NCBI RefSeq assembly: GCF_022539315.1
Contig: NC_066314.1
Span: 52,947,180-53,011,179, forward strand
DNA: 64,000 bases
Direction of reading: 5' to 3'
Source of the DNA: Serinus canaria
Taxonomy: Eukaryota > Chordata > Aves > Passeriformes > Fringillidae
The notes under the pieces were generated by a model. The model saw only the letters and a program-made list of their open reading frames with translations, made no database searches and was not told the DNA's origin. Made by a program: the position numbers and the translations under genes. This document shows, piece by piece, positions 25,239 through 37,647 of the stretch (the stretch's first letter is position 1; every line of letters begins with the position of its first letter).

Positions 25239-25820
25239 GCTCAGAACCAGGAGAGTGCGGTGATGTGAAAGTGTGTGAACAGAGACAACGGGTGAGGAGG
25301 GTGGTGGTGGTGCCGTCTGTCTTCGAAGAAGAAGAAGAGGATCTCTGTTCAGGAGACCCCTCGGCCCCAGGGGGTGAAATCCTGGGGGGACAGGTGTCCC
25401 AAAAGGAGAGGGACTGTGCTCTTTTTGGAACTGGACAAAGCATCCTTAAAAGGGAAAAAACCCTAGAAGCAGCTCTGGTCCACGTGCAGTGGTGAGAGCA
25501 CTGGACATGGAAGGAAGAGGTCATGATGGCAAAATGTTCTCCGGGCGGTGCCACACGTGACACAGAAACACGAGAGGTTTAGACTGTTTCCTGGGGAAGT
25601 CTGTGGTGCAGGAGGGACTCCTATCTTCTTGAGGAATTGAGAATTGATTATCTGAAGGGTGGTGATGGACTGAGAGTGGGTGATCTAACGGGTGGTAACT
25701 GAATTGAAAATCCAAGGTTTTGTTTTACTGTGATGTGTTGGGAATCTGGTGGGGGGAGGAGGAGGAAATTTGGAAGGTTTTCATCCTGTGTACTGTGTGT
25801 TTCTCTTATAGTCCTAGGTT

Positions 25821-25826
25821 AATAAA
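25821..25826 (+). terminator. LTR poly(A) signal AATAAA
   Basis: AATAAA followed at once by a T-rich tract, 127 bp before the LTR 3' end. This fits the retroviral poly(A) signal that defines the R/U5 boundary. It could still end + strand read-through transcripts. Confidence 0.65.
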
Positions 25827-27159
25827 GTTTTTTTTTCCTTTCATTCTTAAGCTGGAGCCTGCCCTGCTCTGTCTGATCACATCTCACAGTAGATACCAGG
25901 GAAGAAGTATTTTCATGGGGGCACTGGCATTGCGCCAGGGTCAAACCATGACATCAGTCCAAACTATACTTGAAATATTCTTCTTCTTTACTTAGCATTC
26001 TCCAATTTGCTCCTTTGGGATATTGTTTTCTTCTTAAGAATTGCTTAAAGTCTTAAAAGGTAAAGGAAGTGCTTTCCTTGAATAATTCTAATTCTAAATT
26101 CATTTTTTGCAAGTGAAATGGGGTGCAAGTGAAATCCTGAATTAATTATATGGTAGACACCTACTTACTTCTGAACAGATCCTTGGAATTTAATAATGCT
26201 AAGTTCTCAGATTAACATTCAAAGTTTTACTATGAATGGGATCTTTCAAAAGATTTTGTCTGTTTAACAACTTTTTTCAGTCACCTCCTGGTTCAGATTA
26301 ATGAAACTGTTGCCCTTTTCCATGTACAGTAGAATAGTATTTTAATAAATCTGACTTCTAAATGGTACTTCAAAAGTTATGAACTTGTTTTATACTTGAG
26401 AGGCAATCATCCACTACTTTCCTATGAATCCTCATACTATGGTTAACTTTAGATCACCCAAAGCCCTTTTTTCCCTTTTTTGTTTCTGTTCTCTCAGTGC
26501 TGACATAACTAATTATTTTACTACCTTATATCATCCAGAGTTCTGGAGTAATATCAGAACATACTTTATGTCAATTGTTTTGAATAATGAACCAATTTTT
26601 ACTCGCTAAAAAGGAAAACAGACATGTCTGATGAATTCTGGTTCTAAGGAGATGAAGGGTAGCTTTCACTTAAAAGAGATGAGTGCCTCTGGAGTTTGGA
26701 GGATCTCCAGAATCCAAGTGAGCTTGCTAAGCTTGACCACATTTAGGTAACTGGGATCAGCTCAGGTACCAATTTGTGGACAAAAGTTTGGATGGTTTGG
26801 AGACAAAAGCAAGCTCTGTATTTGTCTGATACATGAAGATTGGCTAATCAGATCTATCTCTTTCATTCATTTCATCTTCATGCTTTGCTATTGCAGCTTC
26901 TTTAGTCCCAGTCCAGTAAGGCTACTAAGTACTATGGTAGCGTGTAAATCCCCAGAGGAGTATGGGGACTGTGGTCCCCCCTGTAAGAGCAGACAGTGAT
27001 GCCTTTGAAAAAAAGAAACTTTCAAAAAACCTGCATGTGATTTGTCCAAAATGAAAGATCTAAGGTCTTTGTGAATTCAGATCCAAAAAGACATACTTAT
27101 TCCCTGGTTTCAATTCTAGCTGGCCTTTGCTCTATCCCCACATTAGAATGCTGCCTCAT

Positions 27160-27206
27160 AAAAAAAAAACCAAAAAAAACAAAAAAAACCCCACCAAAAA
27201 CAAAAC
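27160..27206. repeat. A-rich low-complexity tract
   Basis: Runs of A with scattered C (AAAAAAAAACC, AAAAAAAACAAAA and similar) over about 47 bp. It could be a degraded retroposon tail, but no retroposon body or target duplication is visible next to it. Confidence 0.75.
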
Positions 27207-30200
27207 AACTTTTTGGAAGCACTGTAAAGTGCTTACTGAGCCAAAGTTCAGGAATTGCAGCTCTGTTAGACCCCATGTGTTACGTGGGTTATGTGCCCTG
27301 TACATGAGACTGACATAAGCTGCAACAGCGTTCACCTCTCAGGGAGAAATAAACCCCCTGCTTTGAGCCTGACTGTAGAGCCTCGGCATTAAAGCACTGG
27401 TGAATGCACACATACCTCTGGAATTTGCGTAGCTTTTAGGCTGGCACTAAGAGAAAGAAACATTTTTAGCACATGTTGTAAGCAGGAGGACGATGTCCTG
27501 TTACCATAGGAACGCTCACACAATGACTTGAGACAAAACTAATGAGTGTTCACCTTTCTGCTTGTTGATTCTCATTCAGCTCTAACTACATTGCATACAG
27601 TTTTCTGGCATATTATGGAATTGGAGTGTTGTTCAGCAAAAGCTCATTTTTAGTTATCTTGTCTTTTTCTGGTCATGGTCAAGTCTCCTGCTAGATAAGG
27701 ATATCTATTTGCAATCCATTTTTTCCTGTCCATACCTATAAAGAAAGCTCCTGCCTCACATCAAGGGAGATTTCCCCCCCCTATTCTCCTGCTTCTAGGA
27801 AGGTATGGCTTACAGCTTTGTGGACTAGGCAAGACCCATGCACCATTCTGTATGCTCTGAAGGCAGCTGTCTCCTGTTTGCTGGAAGCCTCTGAAAGCCA
27901 CAGAATAATCTAGAATCTCTTTTCCAACACAGGACCAGGAATAGGAGGGCTATTTCCACTTTTCCGCAGCTATACAGCCTTAACTTCTCACCTGAATTGC
28001 ACTCACCTGTGCTTTTTTCCTAATCTTTGCACCATTGACTTCAGTAACTTTTTTCATTAAAAAATTGTGGATTTAGTTTTTGAATTTTTTCTTAGGGAAA
28101 AAGGGAGGCTTTGAAAGCATCCGCTTTGGGAATTCTACATCTAGCATGTAAAATCATATTGCACATAGAGCAGGAACATTTCTACGATAAACTAGAAAAG
28201 CATTGTAAAATTAATTCAAGCTAGTGAAGTTGTTATGTCCTTCCATATAACTGAAGGCAAATGTCTTAATAAATCATGAATAGCTGTAATTTCTGAAAGG
28301 AATATATTTTGTTTTTCTTGAATGGAGGTCTCAGCATTTGCCTGGATGCAGTGGTTGTCTCTCCGCAGCATGGCTGCTTGCTCTGATTTGACCTTTCTTT
28401 CTAAATTAATTTCCTTGAAGTTTAAAAAATAGTAAAAAATGCAGTGATTGATTTCATTCATAGAGCAATCACTTTAAAAAAAAACCTCTCTACTTCAGAC
28501 ATTAAACTGAATCAGTTTTAGGTAGAATAGTTATCTGCTAAAGGAAGTTTGAATAAATTGAGCCTAAGAAAGGCTTATATAAAGGTTAAACCCTGACTTT
28601 GCACAAGCTTTTATGGGAAATTGGAGTTGCTGTGGGTTCCAGATTTTGATTTGATGCAGGGCTGACAGCAGAGAGACCTCTTTCTGCTAAAAAGTCATGA
28701 ATTTTCACAGTAAAATTTTAGTTTTTAGAACAAGCCAAAGCCTAATGGGTAAACTGTTATAATTCAGCTGTATGTTACCCTGACAGCTTTATGTATTAAT
28801 GAAAAAAAGAGAAACCAGGGCATATACTTTGGACTGATTTTTTTCTCTGACTGAGGAAAACAACTTTGCTGGTTGTTTGTTTTTAAATTAAAAACTCTGA
28901 TTGAAATGAGATTTACAAACGCACATAATTTTACTGCAAGTGCTATGTCTCATTTTCCAAAATGATCTGTGTCCATTTGTTGCATAGTGCTAGGATGTGT
29001 GCTTCTAAAGGAATGTTAGCTCAGGTTGCTTTTACTCAAAAAATAGGGACAGTCAATGTCAAAGTCAGTAATGTTAATAAAATATTGGCAAAATATATTT
29101 TAAATAATGTATAAAAGAATAATAATATTTTCTATATTTTTTCCTCCATGAATAAATCACTACTCTAGGTCCTTAATGCCTCTGACTTAGCCAGCAGAAG
29201 ATTTTTATTGACAGTGAGTTGAATCTCAGAGTCCAGAGGCTCTAGCACATCAGTAGAGTGACATTTCAATTAATAAGACAAACAGGTGGCTTCTTGTCAT
29301 GCCAATAGAGAAGGTGAAGTTGATTTTACTCTTTTAACATAGATTTCTTTAGAAAACTGATTAGCATGCAATCTGGGGAGGTGGCATTTGGATATGTCTT
29401 TTAGTGCACTGAGGAATAAACCAGACTCTAATATTTCAAAAATTTCAATCTTTGGCAAAGTTGTAAGTGCAACTGGAAAAGCAAGATATTTTTGTGTGGC
29501 ATCAGGAGTCTAGTACGTGATGATGTGTAATACAGCTAGTGAGAAAAGCACAGTGCTGCTGGTTGGCAAGCATATGCCCTGATCGCTGCTCTGCTGCTGG
29601 CTGCACGTGCTTAATTTTTTTCTCTTTTTCTTCCCATTCTCCACACTTTAAATTCTTTTGTAATTATGACGGAATTTAATGATATGTGTTTTCATCCAAA
29701 CAAAGGTTTGGAAGTGTTGGAGTTCATGCCTGCACAGGGAGCAGGTTACGACCATAGGAACAGCCTTCAAACTTTGCATCATCTCTACTGGACTTCATCT
29801 CTCATTTGGGCTGGAGGACAATTTAGTTGTGCTGTATCCTGTCACTTTGTCACAACTTGCAGTGCTCCACATCCATCTTCCAGTGCCAGGGTGCTGCCCA
29901 CAGCCCTGCTGCTGCCAGCTCTCCTGTCCTACAGCAGCCTCCTGAGGCCAGTACCACAGGACAGCTGCTGGGTATAAATAGGAAGGGATTTTGTAAATTT
30001 GCAGTTATTTAATGGAAAAATTGAGGCTTGCCAAAAGCACAAATCCTCAAGATTCCTTCCACTGGTGCAAATCCAGTTTTTTTCAGTCTGTGTGGCAGTA
30101 TCAGAGACTGGTCTTTTCTTTCCACTATCTTACAAGCAATGAAGAAAACCACCCAAAAGCTGTGCATCCAAGGCTGTGCAGAGAGGCCATTTCTTACTCC

Positions 30201-30410
30201 ATTACACCAAAAACTGAAGTTTCTGGGTTTGTGTGCAAGTGATTTCAATTTTGTAAAGCCCCCAGCTCCCTCCCTCCCTCCATGGTTGAGTTCTGCAGCC
30301 ATTGGTTCCCCCTTGCCAGAGCTTGGTTCCCTGGCTGCTCTGCCCACTGAACCCCACCAAGGGATTTCTCCTGCTCCACAGGAGTAGATAATTTTGAGTT
30401 TTTATTGTGT

Positions 30411-30459
30411 CCTGCCTATAATATACAATTAATATACAAATAATATACAATAAGGCAGG
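30411..30459. repeat. Three AATATACAA copies enclosed by inverted repeat
   Basis: AATATACAA occurs at 30420-30428, 30431-30439 and 30442-30450, an 11-bp period. The block is bounded by CCTGCCT (30411-30417) and its reverse complement AGGCAGG (30453-30459). It is a short tandem repeat inside a small inverted repeat, with no function known to me. Confidence 0.8.
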
Positions 30460-33400
30460 TGAGAAAGCAAAGCTGTGCAGACAAAAATCCCACCCTGAAA
30501 AATACGCCCTGAAAGCATGAGCCATAAATAAAGCACACAGAGAGGAATTTTCTTTCTTCAATTTAATTGAAGTTACTTAGAAAAATAATCAGGCTTGAAT
30601 GGCTTTTTTAAGGAAAGACTCATGAGCAGTTCACACTTGTATTGGCAATGTATAATTTATCTTTTTTGCTTTATTAACAGTGTATTTAAGTATGAGGAGA
30701 TACTTTTCTACAACAAGCCTTCTACTGCATACAAATAGGTTAAAAAAAAATCCAACCTCACATTGATGTTAAATTATTCGTACACATTGTATTGTGCATG
30801 CATGTAAGAAAATAGCACTCTCTGTAACAAGAGTAATAGTAAGGACAGTCCCTTTTTCTACCTGAAAAGTGCAGCAGACTACAGTGAAACCCTAAAACAT
30901 CTGGGGTCAACTGATTTCTAAAAGCACTTCTGCTTGTGGATTATTTATTTCACTTGTCTTACACAGCGCATGGTTCAGGCAGTTTGCATGTTTCTGTCAT
31001 AATGGACATGGTTTATGAAGAGGCTGAAGCATGGACTGAGCCGGGTTTGGGGGAAACATCCCACCACCCAGAAGTCTCCACCATGTTCATATGGGCCAAA
31101 TTCAGCCTGCACTCCAGGTTAAGGTGCTTGATGCCATTTGGGGGGAATGACCCCTCAGCTGTGGGTATCGTGCCAAGTAGAGAGCCACCAGCACTGCTGG
31201 GCTCAGCGCTGGCCCTGCCAAATGACAGGGAGGCAACAGCTGCTCAGAGATGAGGATCACTACTCCAGCAGCTTTGAGGAGGCTGGGGACAGAGGTGGAG
31301 AGCAGGAATTCCCCCACTGTGTTCCCTCTGTACTCATCACTACTAGACATAATTAATGCAGGCCCTTCTAGAACAGCAGCTTCCCGAGTGGCCCTTGCAG
31401 CCCCATGAGCATGTCTGTATTTTACATTTTGCTGTGGCTCCCTGCTGCCCATTTGTCTCCAAGGATCAGCTGTGGCCATGGCAGAAATGGAGCTGGGAGA
31501 GAGGCAGAACTCAGGAGCAGACCAGCCCCTCTTCCCTCCAGCTGGGAAACCCAGGAAAGAGTTAGAGGGTAAAACCAACCCAGTTCCCTGGCTGCCGCTC
31601 ACTGCAGGTGGTGGCTGCCAGCTCACTGACATGAGCATTAACAACCCTGAATGTCCTCCTGTGTAGCTGCAGTGGAAAGACAGATTTTTTTTGGCTCAGT
31701 CAAAACAGCATGCCAAACAGGCCAAAAGAAATGGCTGTTCCTTAACATTTGTCATCCTGCTCTGACCTGGTGAGGGCTTGCTGCTCACTGTACAGGACAC
31801 AACCATATCCAGCATGTCAGCTGTTCATTTTAAACACAGATCTACAGCCCATTCACAGGACCTCAAAATAGATATAATGCACTAAATAGCCAGGTTGTAG
31901 TAGTTTGGGATCAAGGTTTTTCAAAAGCAAGTGACTTCATGCACCCACTGAAGTCCACATAAAAGCCTTCTCAGTGCTGAGCATCCACCCGTAGAGTTGC
32001 CCTCTGTGGGGAACCAGAATTTAGGTAATCCAACCCAAAGCTGTTGCTAAAAATCCTGGCTGGAGCAACGGTCACCCCTCAGATCTCCTGAACACATTTT
32101 TCACTTAAAGCTTTTCTATCACAGCTACCATATAGAGGTTTGATGTCTCCAAAGCTGTGAAACTACAGAGAATATTTCAGAATGCATAAAAACGTGGTGA
32201 TGGTGCCAGAGAAAAGTACAAAAAGAAAGGGGGAAGCACACCCTGTTCTTTAAATATTTACTTTCTGAAGCAACTTTTGTCTTAAGTGAAAAAAACCACA
32301 TCACATTCTGCTGGATGGATTTAGAGCTGACTGAGAAGAAAACTGGACCAAAGTATGAGCACTGTGGGACGCAAAGACCAAACTAACACACAAATAGCTT
32401 GTAGGAAGTATTCTGAGGGGGAAAAGGGGAACCTGCCTCTGACAGTTGTTTTTTTAACAAACATACAACCACTGAACTAGGAACATAAGAGAGTCAGGGC
32501 ACTGTGAGAGGTACAGCTCCACACACTCTAAATGAGACTAAACTGCTTTAAAGTAAAACAACAACCAGTAATTAGCAATGGATCAGGAATTCAGAGGGGT
32601 CAGCCAGCCAGCCAGCCCCTTTTCAGTCACTGGCCCAGTGCTCCAATTTATAAATAGGGGCTGGGTTATGAAAACCGTGGCTGTTCCACAATGGATAAGA
32701 GATTTATTTCTATGGTATGATGACAGAAAAAATAATGACCTGCCTAAGACCAAATCCAACTGCGAAAGGACTTCAGTTGCTGTTTGGATGTTAATTTGTT
32801 TTTCAATGAGATTTATTTAGCAACTTATTTTTATCAAATGAAATGCAAATTATTTTTCTTCTTTAATCACATCTGTGTCCTGGAAACGAATACAATTCAG
32901 TGGATATTACTGGCTACTGTACAATTTGAAATTTTTCAGGATCTGGCTCTGATACTGTTGAAACAGCTCTGCCGTTAGCTGAGTTTATTTAAATCATCAT
33001 TCATTTTGAAAGGGTTTGTTTTGATCGAAAGATTGACATGCAGGCCAAGTTAAACCCCCCATTTTTGACCATCTATCAACTTTAAAACAGATTTTATAGT
33101 TTTAAAAGTGTCTCAGTTTAGCCTCTGCTCCTTTCACCCATCAGCTGCCTGTGGATGCTGAGGTGGCTACAGAGCATTCCCTACTCACCTGCATCCAACT
33201 GAAGCAAACATCTGGAGAAGCCTGAATTGCTCCCACTAGCTGGCTAACAGATCCACATTGAAATACCATTTTTCATTGTTAATTTGCTGTGTATAGATTA
33301 CTATTTGCTTACCCAAAGCAATCTGCCATCCCAAATCGCAGTTAAACACAAAACAGCTGCTACTGAGACATTCCCCTTAAAAAAAAAGGTCATGGTCTTA

Positions 33401-34494
33401 CACTAGAGATGACTTAGATGAATTTCTAACACATCAGAACTTAGAAAAATTCCTATCAATGACATTTAGGCATCAGCTAAAAAAGAAGGCTTCTTCTTCT
33501 CCCTAAGAAAAACACATGAAACCAGCATGTAGGAAGAAGATGAGACCTTTCTTATTGCCTTGCATGCTTAGAGAATCAACATGAAGATGACTTTTTGAAT
33601 TTTCAAATGACATGCCCACATTGTTTACAGCAACGTATCATAACCAGTGTGTCTCAAGTCAGTTTTGTTTGCCCATTTTAGAATCAATTAGGGAGGCATG
33701 ACTTGAAGAGGATGGATGTCCCCACAGCTCCATCCTGGATATGAATTAAGTCAATGCCAATTGCTTTGGGCATTCAAAAAATCTCTTACAGTCACTTTTC
33801 TAATGCTGATTCTTTTCTGATGGACCATCCCCAATTCATTTGGGCTGGGAGGCTTCAAATTAAGAGCCAGTAGGAGCAGTCATATTCTCCAAAAACTCAT
33901 TAAGACTTATAAAAGGTTCATGGTTTTTCTTCCTAAGGAATACATTCACGTTTCTTTAAGTCACGGGTATTAGATACTCACGAATCTACCCAAATCTGGG
34001 TTACTTTTCCTTTTCAGGCCTAGAAAGATAGATTTTGTATTAGTATGGAGCGTAACATCACTTTCTAAAAAACTTATTTTCACCAATCTTCTCAAAGCAT
34101 GTGGTTTCAGAACCGTTCCCATATTTACCTGCATCATTGTCTAATGGAAGAATATTTTTACCCAGCAAGCTGGAAATCGAGGAAAGCACAAAACCAGACT
34201 CCTTTTGTCCACATGTTATCCTATCTCTGCTGCTGAAGTGAAACCTATCAAGAGACAATGTTTTAAATAAGTATAAATAACATTAATAAGAACTGGAGGA
34301 ATGCAAGATCAATGAAATTCACCAGAACACAATTAACATTAGTTTAAACAGTGTAGCAGTATTATTCATTTTTACAGCTAGATCGTCACAATCCCTTACC
34401 CTGCAAAGAGAGCTGTCCTTTCTTACAGTTGATTTAAATAATTTTGACTGTGCTGCTCGCAGCATCATTCAAAAAAAAGAAAATATTAATTTAC

Positions 34495-34582
34495 AAAATA
34501 ACCCATTCTCCATATTTATTATGACAAATAGAAATCTTAAATAAAACAGGCTTTCTCTCCCCTCTTTCCCCTAGACCATCCC
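34495..34582 (-). other. CHST11: CHST11 3' UTR (minimal extent)
   Basis: Directly downstream of the CHST11 stop on the - strand. AATAAA on the - strand (TTTATT at 34515-34520) lies only about 63 bp past the stop, so a very short 3' UTR is possible. Mammalian CHST11 has a multi-kb 3' UTR, so the major poly(A) site may be further left. Confidence 0.45.
34515..34520 (-). terminator. CHST11: Candidate proximal poly(A) signal for CHST11
   Basis: TTTATT on the + strand, which is AATAAA in CHST11 orientation, about 63 bp after the stop codon. Use is unproven; more distal candidates exist. Confidence 0.35.
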
Positions 34583-35431
34583 TCATTCCAATTTCAGGTA
34601 GCTTGGCACTGAGTAATTAAACATTAAAAAATCAAGTTTGTAGACTTCATACAGCTGCGTTTGGTGCAAGGAGCTGATGTTCTGGAAGAACTCTGTGGTC
34701 ATTTCATCAGTAGTTCTCGTAGACTTTGCATAGGTGGGGAATTTCAGGTAGTTGCCTACTCCTGCCAGCTGGAGAACATAATTCGAATCCTCTTCAAGCG
34801 TTTCGTACTTTCCTATGAGGTCGTAGTGGATGTGGCAAGGGTGGCAGAGGGAGTACACAGTCTGCCAGTGCTCGTTGAAGGGCTCTTCTCTTTGGGTGTG
34901 TGGGTCGATGAGATATGCCACGAACTCTTCAAATTTCACATCATCACCTTTCTGCAGAGCCTCCTGGGTTGCATTTTTCCTCTGGCGCCTCACGATTTTG
35001 GTGCCGTATCGCTTGTGGAAGGAAGTGTTGTACTTCTGGGTGAACTTGTTCCTGTAGGCTGACACCAGTCTTTCAAAAGGCTCACGAACAAAGAGGAACT
35101 TCATGTAGTTTTTCAAGCGGTGGTTGATCTCTGGGATACTGTACTGGTTGAGGGTCTTCAGGTTTGAAGAAATGTGGGCTTCATTGGCCGGGATTTCCAT
35201 CGGATCACTGTACTTCCCTCTTCCCGTAAGAACCATCATGACTCTCTTCCAGTTTGTGCAGGCCACTTTGGGAACATAGCAATAGATCATTTCATGATCC
35301 TCATCCACGACCAGGTGCTTGAGATCGTTGGGTGTCAGCACACGGCGCTTCCTGCTGGACATGCTGTTTGCTCGGCACGTGTCTGTCACTTGGTCTCGTC
35401 TGATCTGATGAAGAATTGCTGTGTTGGACAA
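34583..35431 (-). CDS. CHST11: CHST11 terminal coding exon, chondroitin 4-O-sulfotransferase 1
   Basis: CHST11 is a Golgi type II membrane enzyme that moves sulfate from PAPS to the 4-O position of GalNAc in chondroitin. This exon encodes the last 282 residues, from LSNTAILHQ to PSYLKLE and stop; with the 70 upstream residues of the human protein this gives the same total of 352. In that numbering the 5'-phosphosulfate site [10 protein letters not shown] is at 124-133 and the 3'-phosphate site [16 protein letters not shown] at 185-200. Four N-glycosylation sequons are kept: NTS 205, NAT 223, NIS 321 and NYS 342. The acceptor on the - strand is CCTGTGCTTCCTTTGCAG, just above 35431, so the ATG seven codons upstream (35450-35452) is intronic and not the start. 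The transmembrane anchor is on earlier exons outside the window. No frameshift or stop is seen and the identity is secure. Confidence 0.97.
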   Translation of the reverse strand: MSNTAILHQIRRDQVTDTCRANSMSSRKRRVLTPNDLKHLVVDEDHEMIYCYVPKVACTNWKRVMMVLTGRGKYSDPMEIPANEAHISSNLKTLNQYSIPEINHRLKNYMKFLFVREPFERLVSAYRNKFTQKYNTSFHKRYGTKIVRRQRKNATQEALQKGDDVKFEEFVAYLIDPHTQREEPFNEHWQTVYSLCHPCHIHYDLIGKYETLEEDSNYVLQLAGVGNYLKFPTYAKSTRTTDEMTTEFFQNISSLHQTQLYEVYKLDFLMFNYSVPSYLKLE

Positions 35432-37572
35432 CTGCAAAGGAAGCACAGGCACCAGCAGGTTGAGGGCTGGGAAACTCTCAATGCCTTTTTTGCTTATTAT
35501 ACAAATTCATAGAAAAGCAGATCTTTCCCTGCATTGAATAATTCATTATGTGGCTAAGACATAATAAGAACTGACACTATTCTAGAAGATGAACTGTTTT
35601 TGTCTCAAAACTTCCTGATACACACTGATTAAATGCTGTTCAGAGAGCACCCAGAGCGTTGCTTTGAAGACAATATTAAGGAGCACTAGTGCTCACACAG
35701 CATGGTGGCAAGTGTATTTACAGAACTCTCATCCTGAGATGTGGTCACTGCTTCTCTTAGGCCTGGAAAACAAATTTTGCCTCCACTCTGCAGTTAAACC
35801 CACAGCTACAGCAATGTTGGACCTTTTGCTGCCGAGATGGGGTAGGAGGATACTAGAAAATTTGACAAAATGAAAATACTGTGTGTTCATGTTACTGGTG
35901 TCTTTTTGGTCAGAAAATTTAATAGTCATGGCTTGTTTCTTGGCTATGACCTTGAATATGGCTTATATGGCTACGGCCATAATAAATGAAGTCCATGGAT
36001 ATTCCTGCAACTCCCCAAGAGGAAGATTTATTCAGACCATGCCAGTGCAGGGCTCCTGTGTTTGGTTATTCAGAGGTGTCTCTGCATGGCACAGGGTTTT
36101 TCTGTACAGCCCTATCCTGCTATAATACCTTATTCTTATTGAGAAAAAACTGCATCAAAGCAAGAGTGGGAAGATGTTGGTAATGTTATTTACATTTATT
36201 TAACACTATTTACCTGTGAATTCTGAAGAACCTTATGCTCAATAACTTATTTAGCCTCAAAGACAAGAATTAAGGCAAGTATTGACCTTCCTATTTGATA
36301 GGCAAGGAGGTCTGAGATTCCTTCTTTTATGCTAGTCTTTCAAAAGTATTTATCTTGTACCTTGGTGAATTAACATGAATCACAGGACACTGAAAAGAAG
36401 TATTTGAGGCAGTGCAGACTCTATGTACCTGCTATGTGTGTTCCTTTGGTTATAGGGGTCTTTCTCCCTGCCAGTATACCAGAAAAAAAAAATATACATG
36501 CCAGGCAAAACCCTCTGTCCTTAGCGCAAATGGTTTTGCACCAGCTTGGGAGTTCTGAACCTCCAGTTCCTGCAGTCATGGGACAAATCTCTGCTTTCAA
36601 TAGCAGTACTTAGCCATGATTCATATTTAAAAAACCCATCAAAACTCAAAGAATAGAATACAAATGAACTTCAGAGTTGAAACCTAAATGAAACTCCAAA
36701 ATGGGACCAAGACAGTTGCAGGACTTCTGAGCTTTGCAGAGAAAGGAAGCAGAAATTGCTTTGTTACAGACTAGTGCTAAGAGCCCAAGTTTCACCCACC
36801 CAAAGGGCAGCAAACGCTTTTGCAGTGTGAGATCAACAGAGACTCTCCCTCTGCCTGGGCTGTGGTGGGTTGCAGAGAAATGTCTCCGTGGTATGAGCAA
36901 CACCAAGGGGCTGGTGCAGGTCAACTCTGCATGACTTTTTCTTCAAGAGAGTGTATATGTGCCAAGCCTGGGACCTCTGTATTTTGCACAGTGCCGCCCA
37001 GCACTTCTCCTCTGAATTCCCTCATACTTTCCTCATCTCTTTTGCTCCTCTGTTCAGTAAAATGCTGGCTAGTGGTTAAAATGTGCACTAGCTCAGTGCA
37101 GTTCTTTTAGACAGCTTGGCTTGTTTTTTATATGTGTGTGGTATCCCCCTGGATATCTCTCAGGTGCACTTCAAGGGCAGTTTTATGTAACAGTCAAAGA
37201 GATGAGAAGCCAGATGTGAAATGTGCTTTCTGCTTCCTAGGAAAACTGACTGGCAGGGAGTTTCCAAATTAGATGTTAGAAAGCAGTTGTCATGGACCAC
37301 ACAGATTTTTCGAGAAAATTACTTTTTCTGTTAAAAAAAAAAAAAAGCCTCTTTCAATTTATGATGTCCTCAGAGAAAAACAGAAGTAATGGATCTCGAT
37401 CAGCTCTATACTCATTAGTTAACAGTCAACAGTTTTCAAAGAACTGAACAAAACCCTATGCAAACACACAGACATACAAATTCTCTTTTGCAAATAAAAA
37501 GCTGAAATCTCTCCTCCTGCAGATTTTCATCCAAAATCATATAGCACAGGAGTGCTGTTTGCCCGAGATTTT

Positions 37573-37647
<75 letters not shown>

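Larger units (their letters stand above)
24522..25953 (+). mobile_element. Solo ERV LTR, long (1432 bp), ERVL-like
   Basis: The element starts TGTCGTGGTTTGA (24522-24534) and ends TCAAACCATGACA (25941-25953), inverted termini with one mismatch and the TG...CA ends of a retroviral LTR. It is flanked by a perfect 5-bp target duplication, TCAGT at 24517-24521 and 25954-25958. AATAAA at 25821-25826 lies about 130 bp before the 3' end, as expected for an R/U5 boundary, so it reads on the + strand. No primer-binding site follows and no gag/pol/env similarity is present, so it is a solo LTR left by recombination. The 5-bp duplication favours an ERVL (class III) type, inferred from established duplication lengths. 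It is much richer in G and purine on the + strand than its surroundings. Confidence 0.85.
25954..34494. other. Intergenic DNA between SLC41A2 and CHST11, no gene seen
   Basis: About 8.5 kb between the LTR and the CHST11 end. The side nearest CHST11 may include a long CHST11 3' UTR, since that gene has a 3' UTR of several kb in mammals; TTTATT (AATAAA on the - strand) occurs near 30945, 32812 and 32985 as possible signals. Local features are an A-rich tract at 27160-27206, a GC-richer stretch at about 29600-31650 without a recognisable exon, and a repeat cluster at 30411-30459. Overlapping open frames at 29666-30561 and 30936-31666 on both strands show no protein family I know. Confidence 0.6.

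Noticed and set aside
27160..27206. A-rich tract as a processed-pseudogene tail
   Set aside because: No gene-like sequence lies upstream and no flanking duplication is visible.
27260..27430. Possible LTR end fragment (AATAAACCCCCTGCTTTGAGCC)
   Set aside because: The poly(A)-like motif and T/G-rich start are suggestive, but no TG...CA borders or target duplication could be found.
31102..31644. 180-codon open frame on the - strand
   Set aside because: GC-richer intergenic stretch with open frames on both strands, no domain or splice structure recognised.
35432..35452. ATG and seven codons extending the CHST11 open frame upstream
   Set aside because: These bases are the polypyrimidine tract and AG of the splice acceptor (CTTCCTTTGCAG), so the ATG is intronic.
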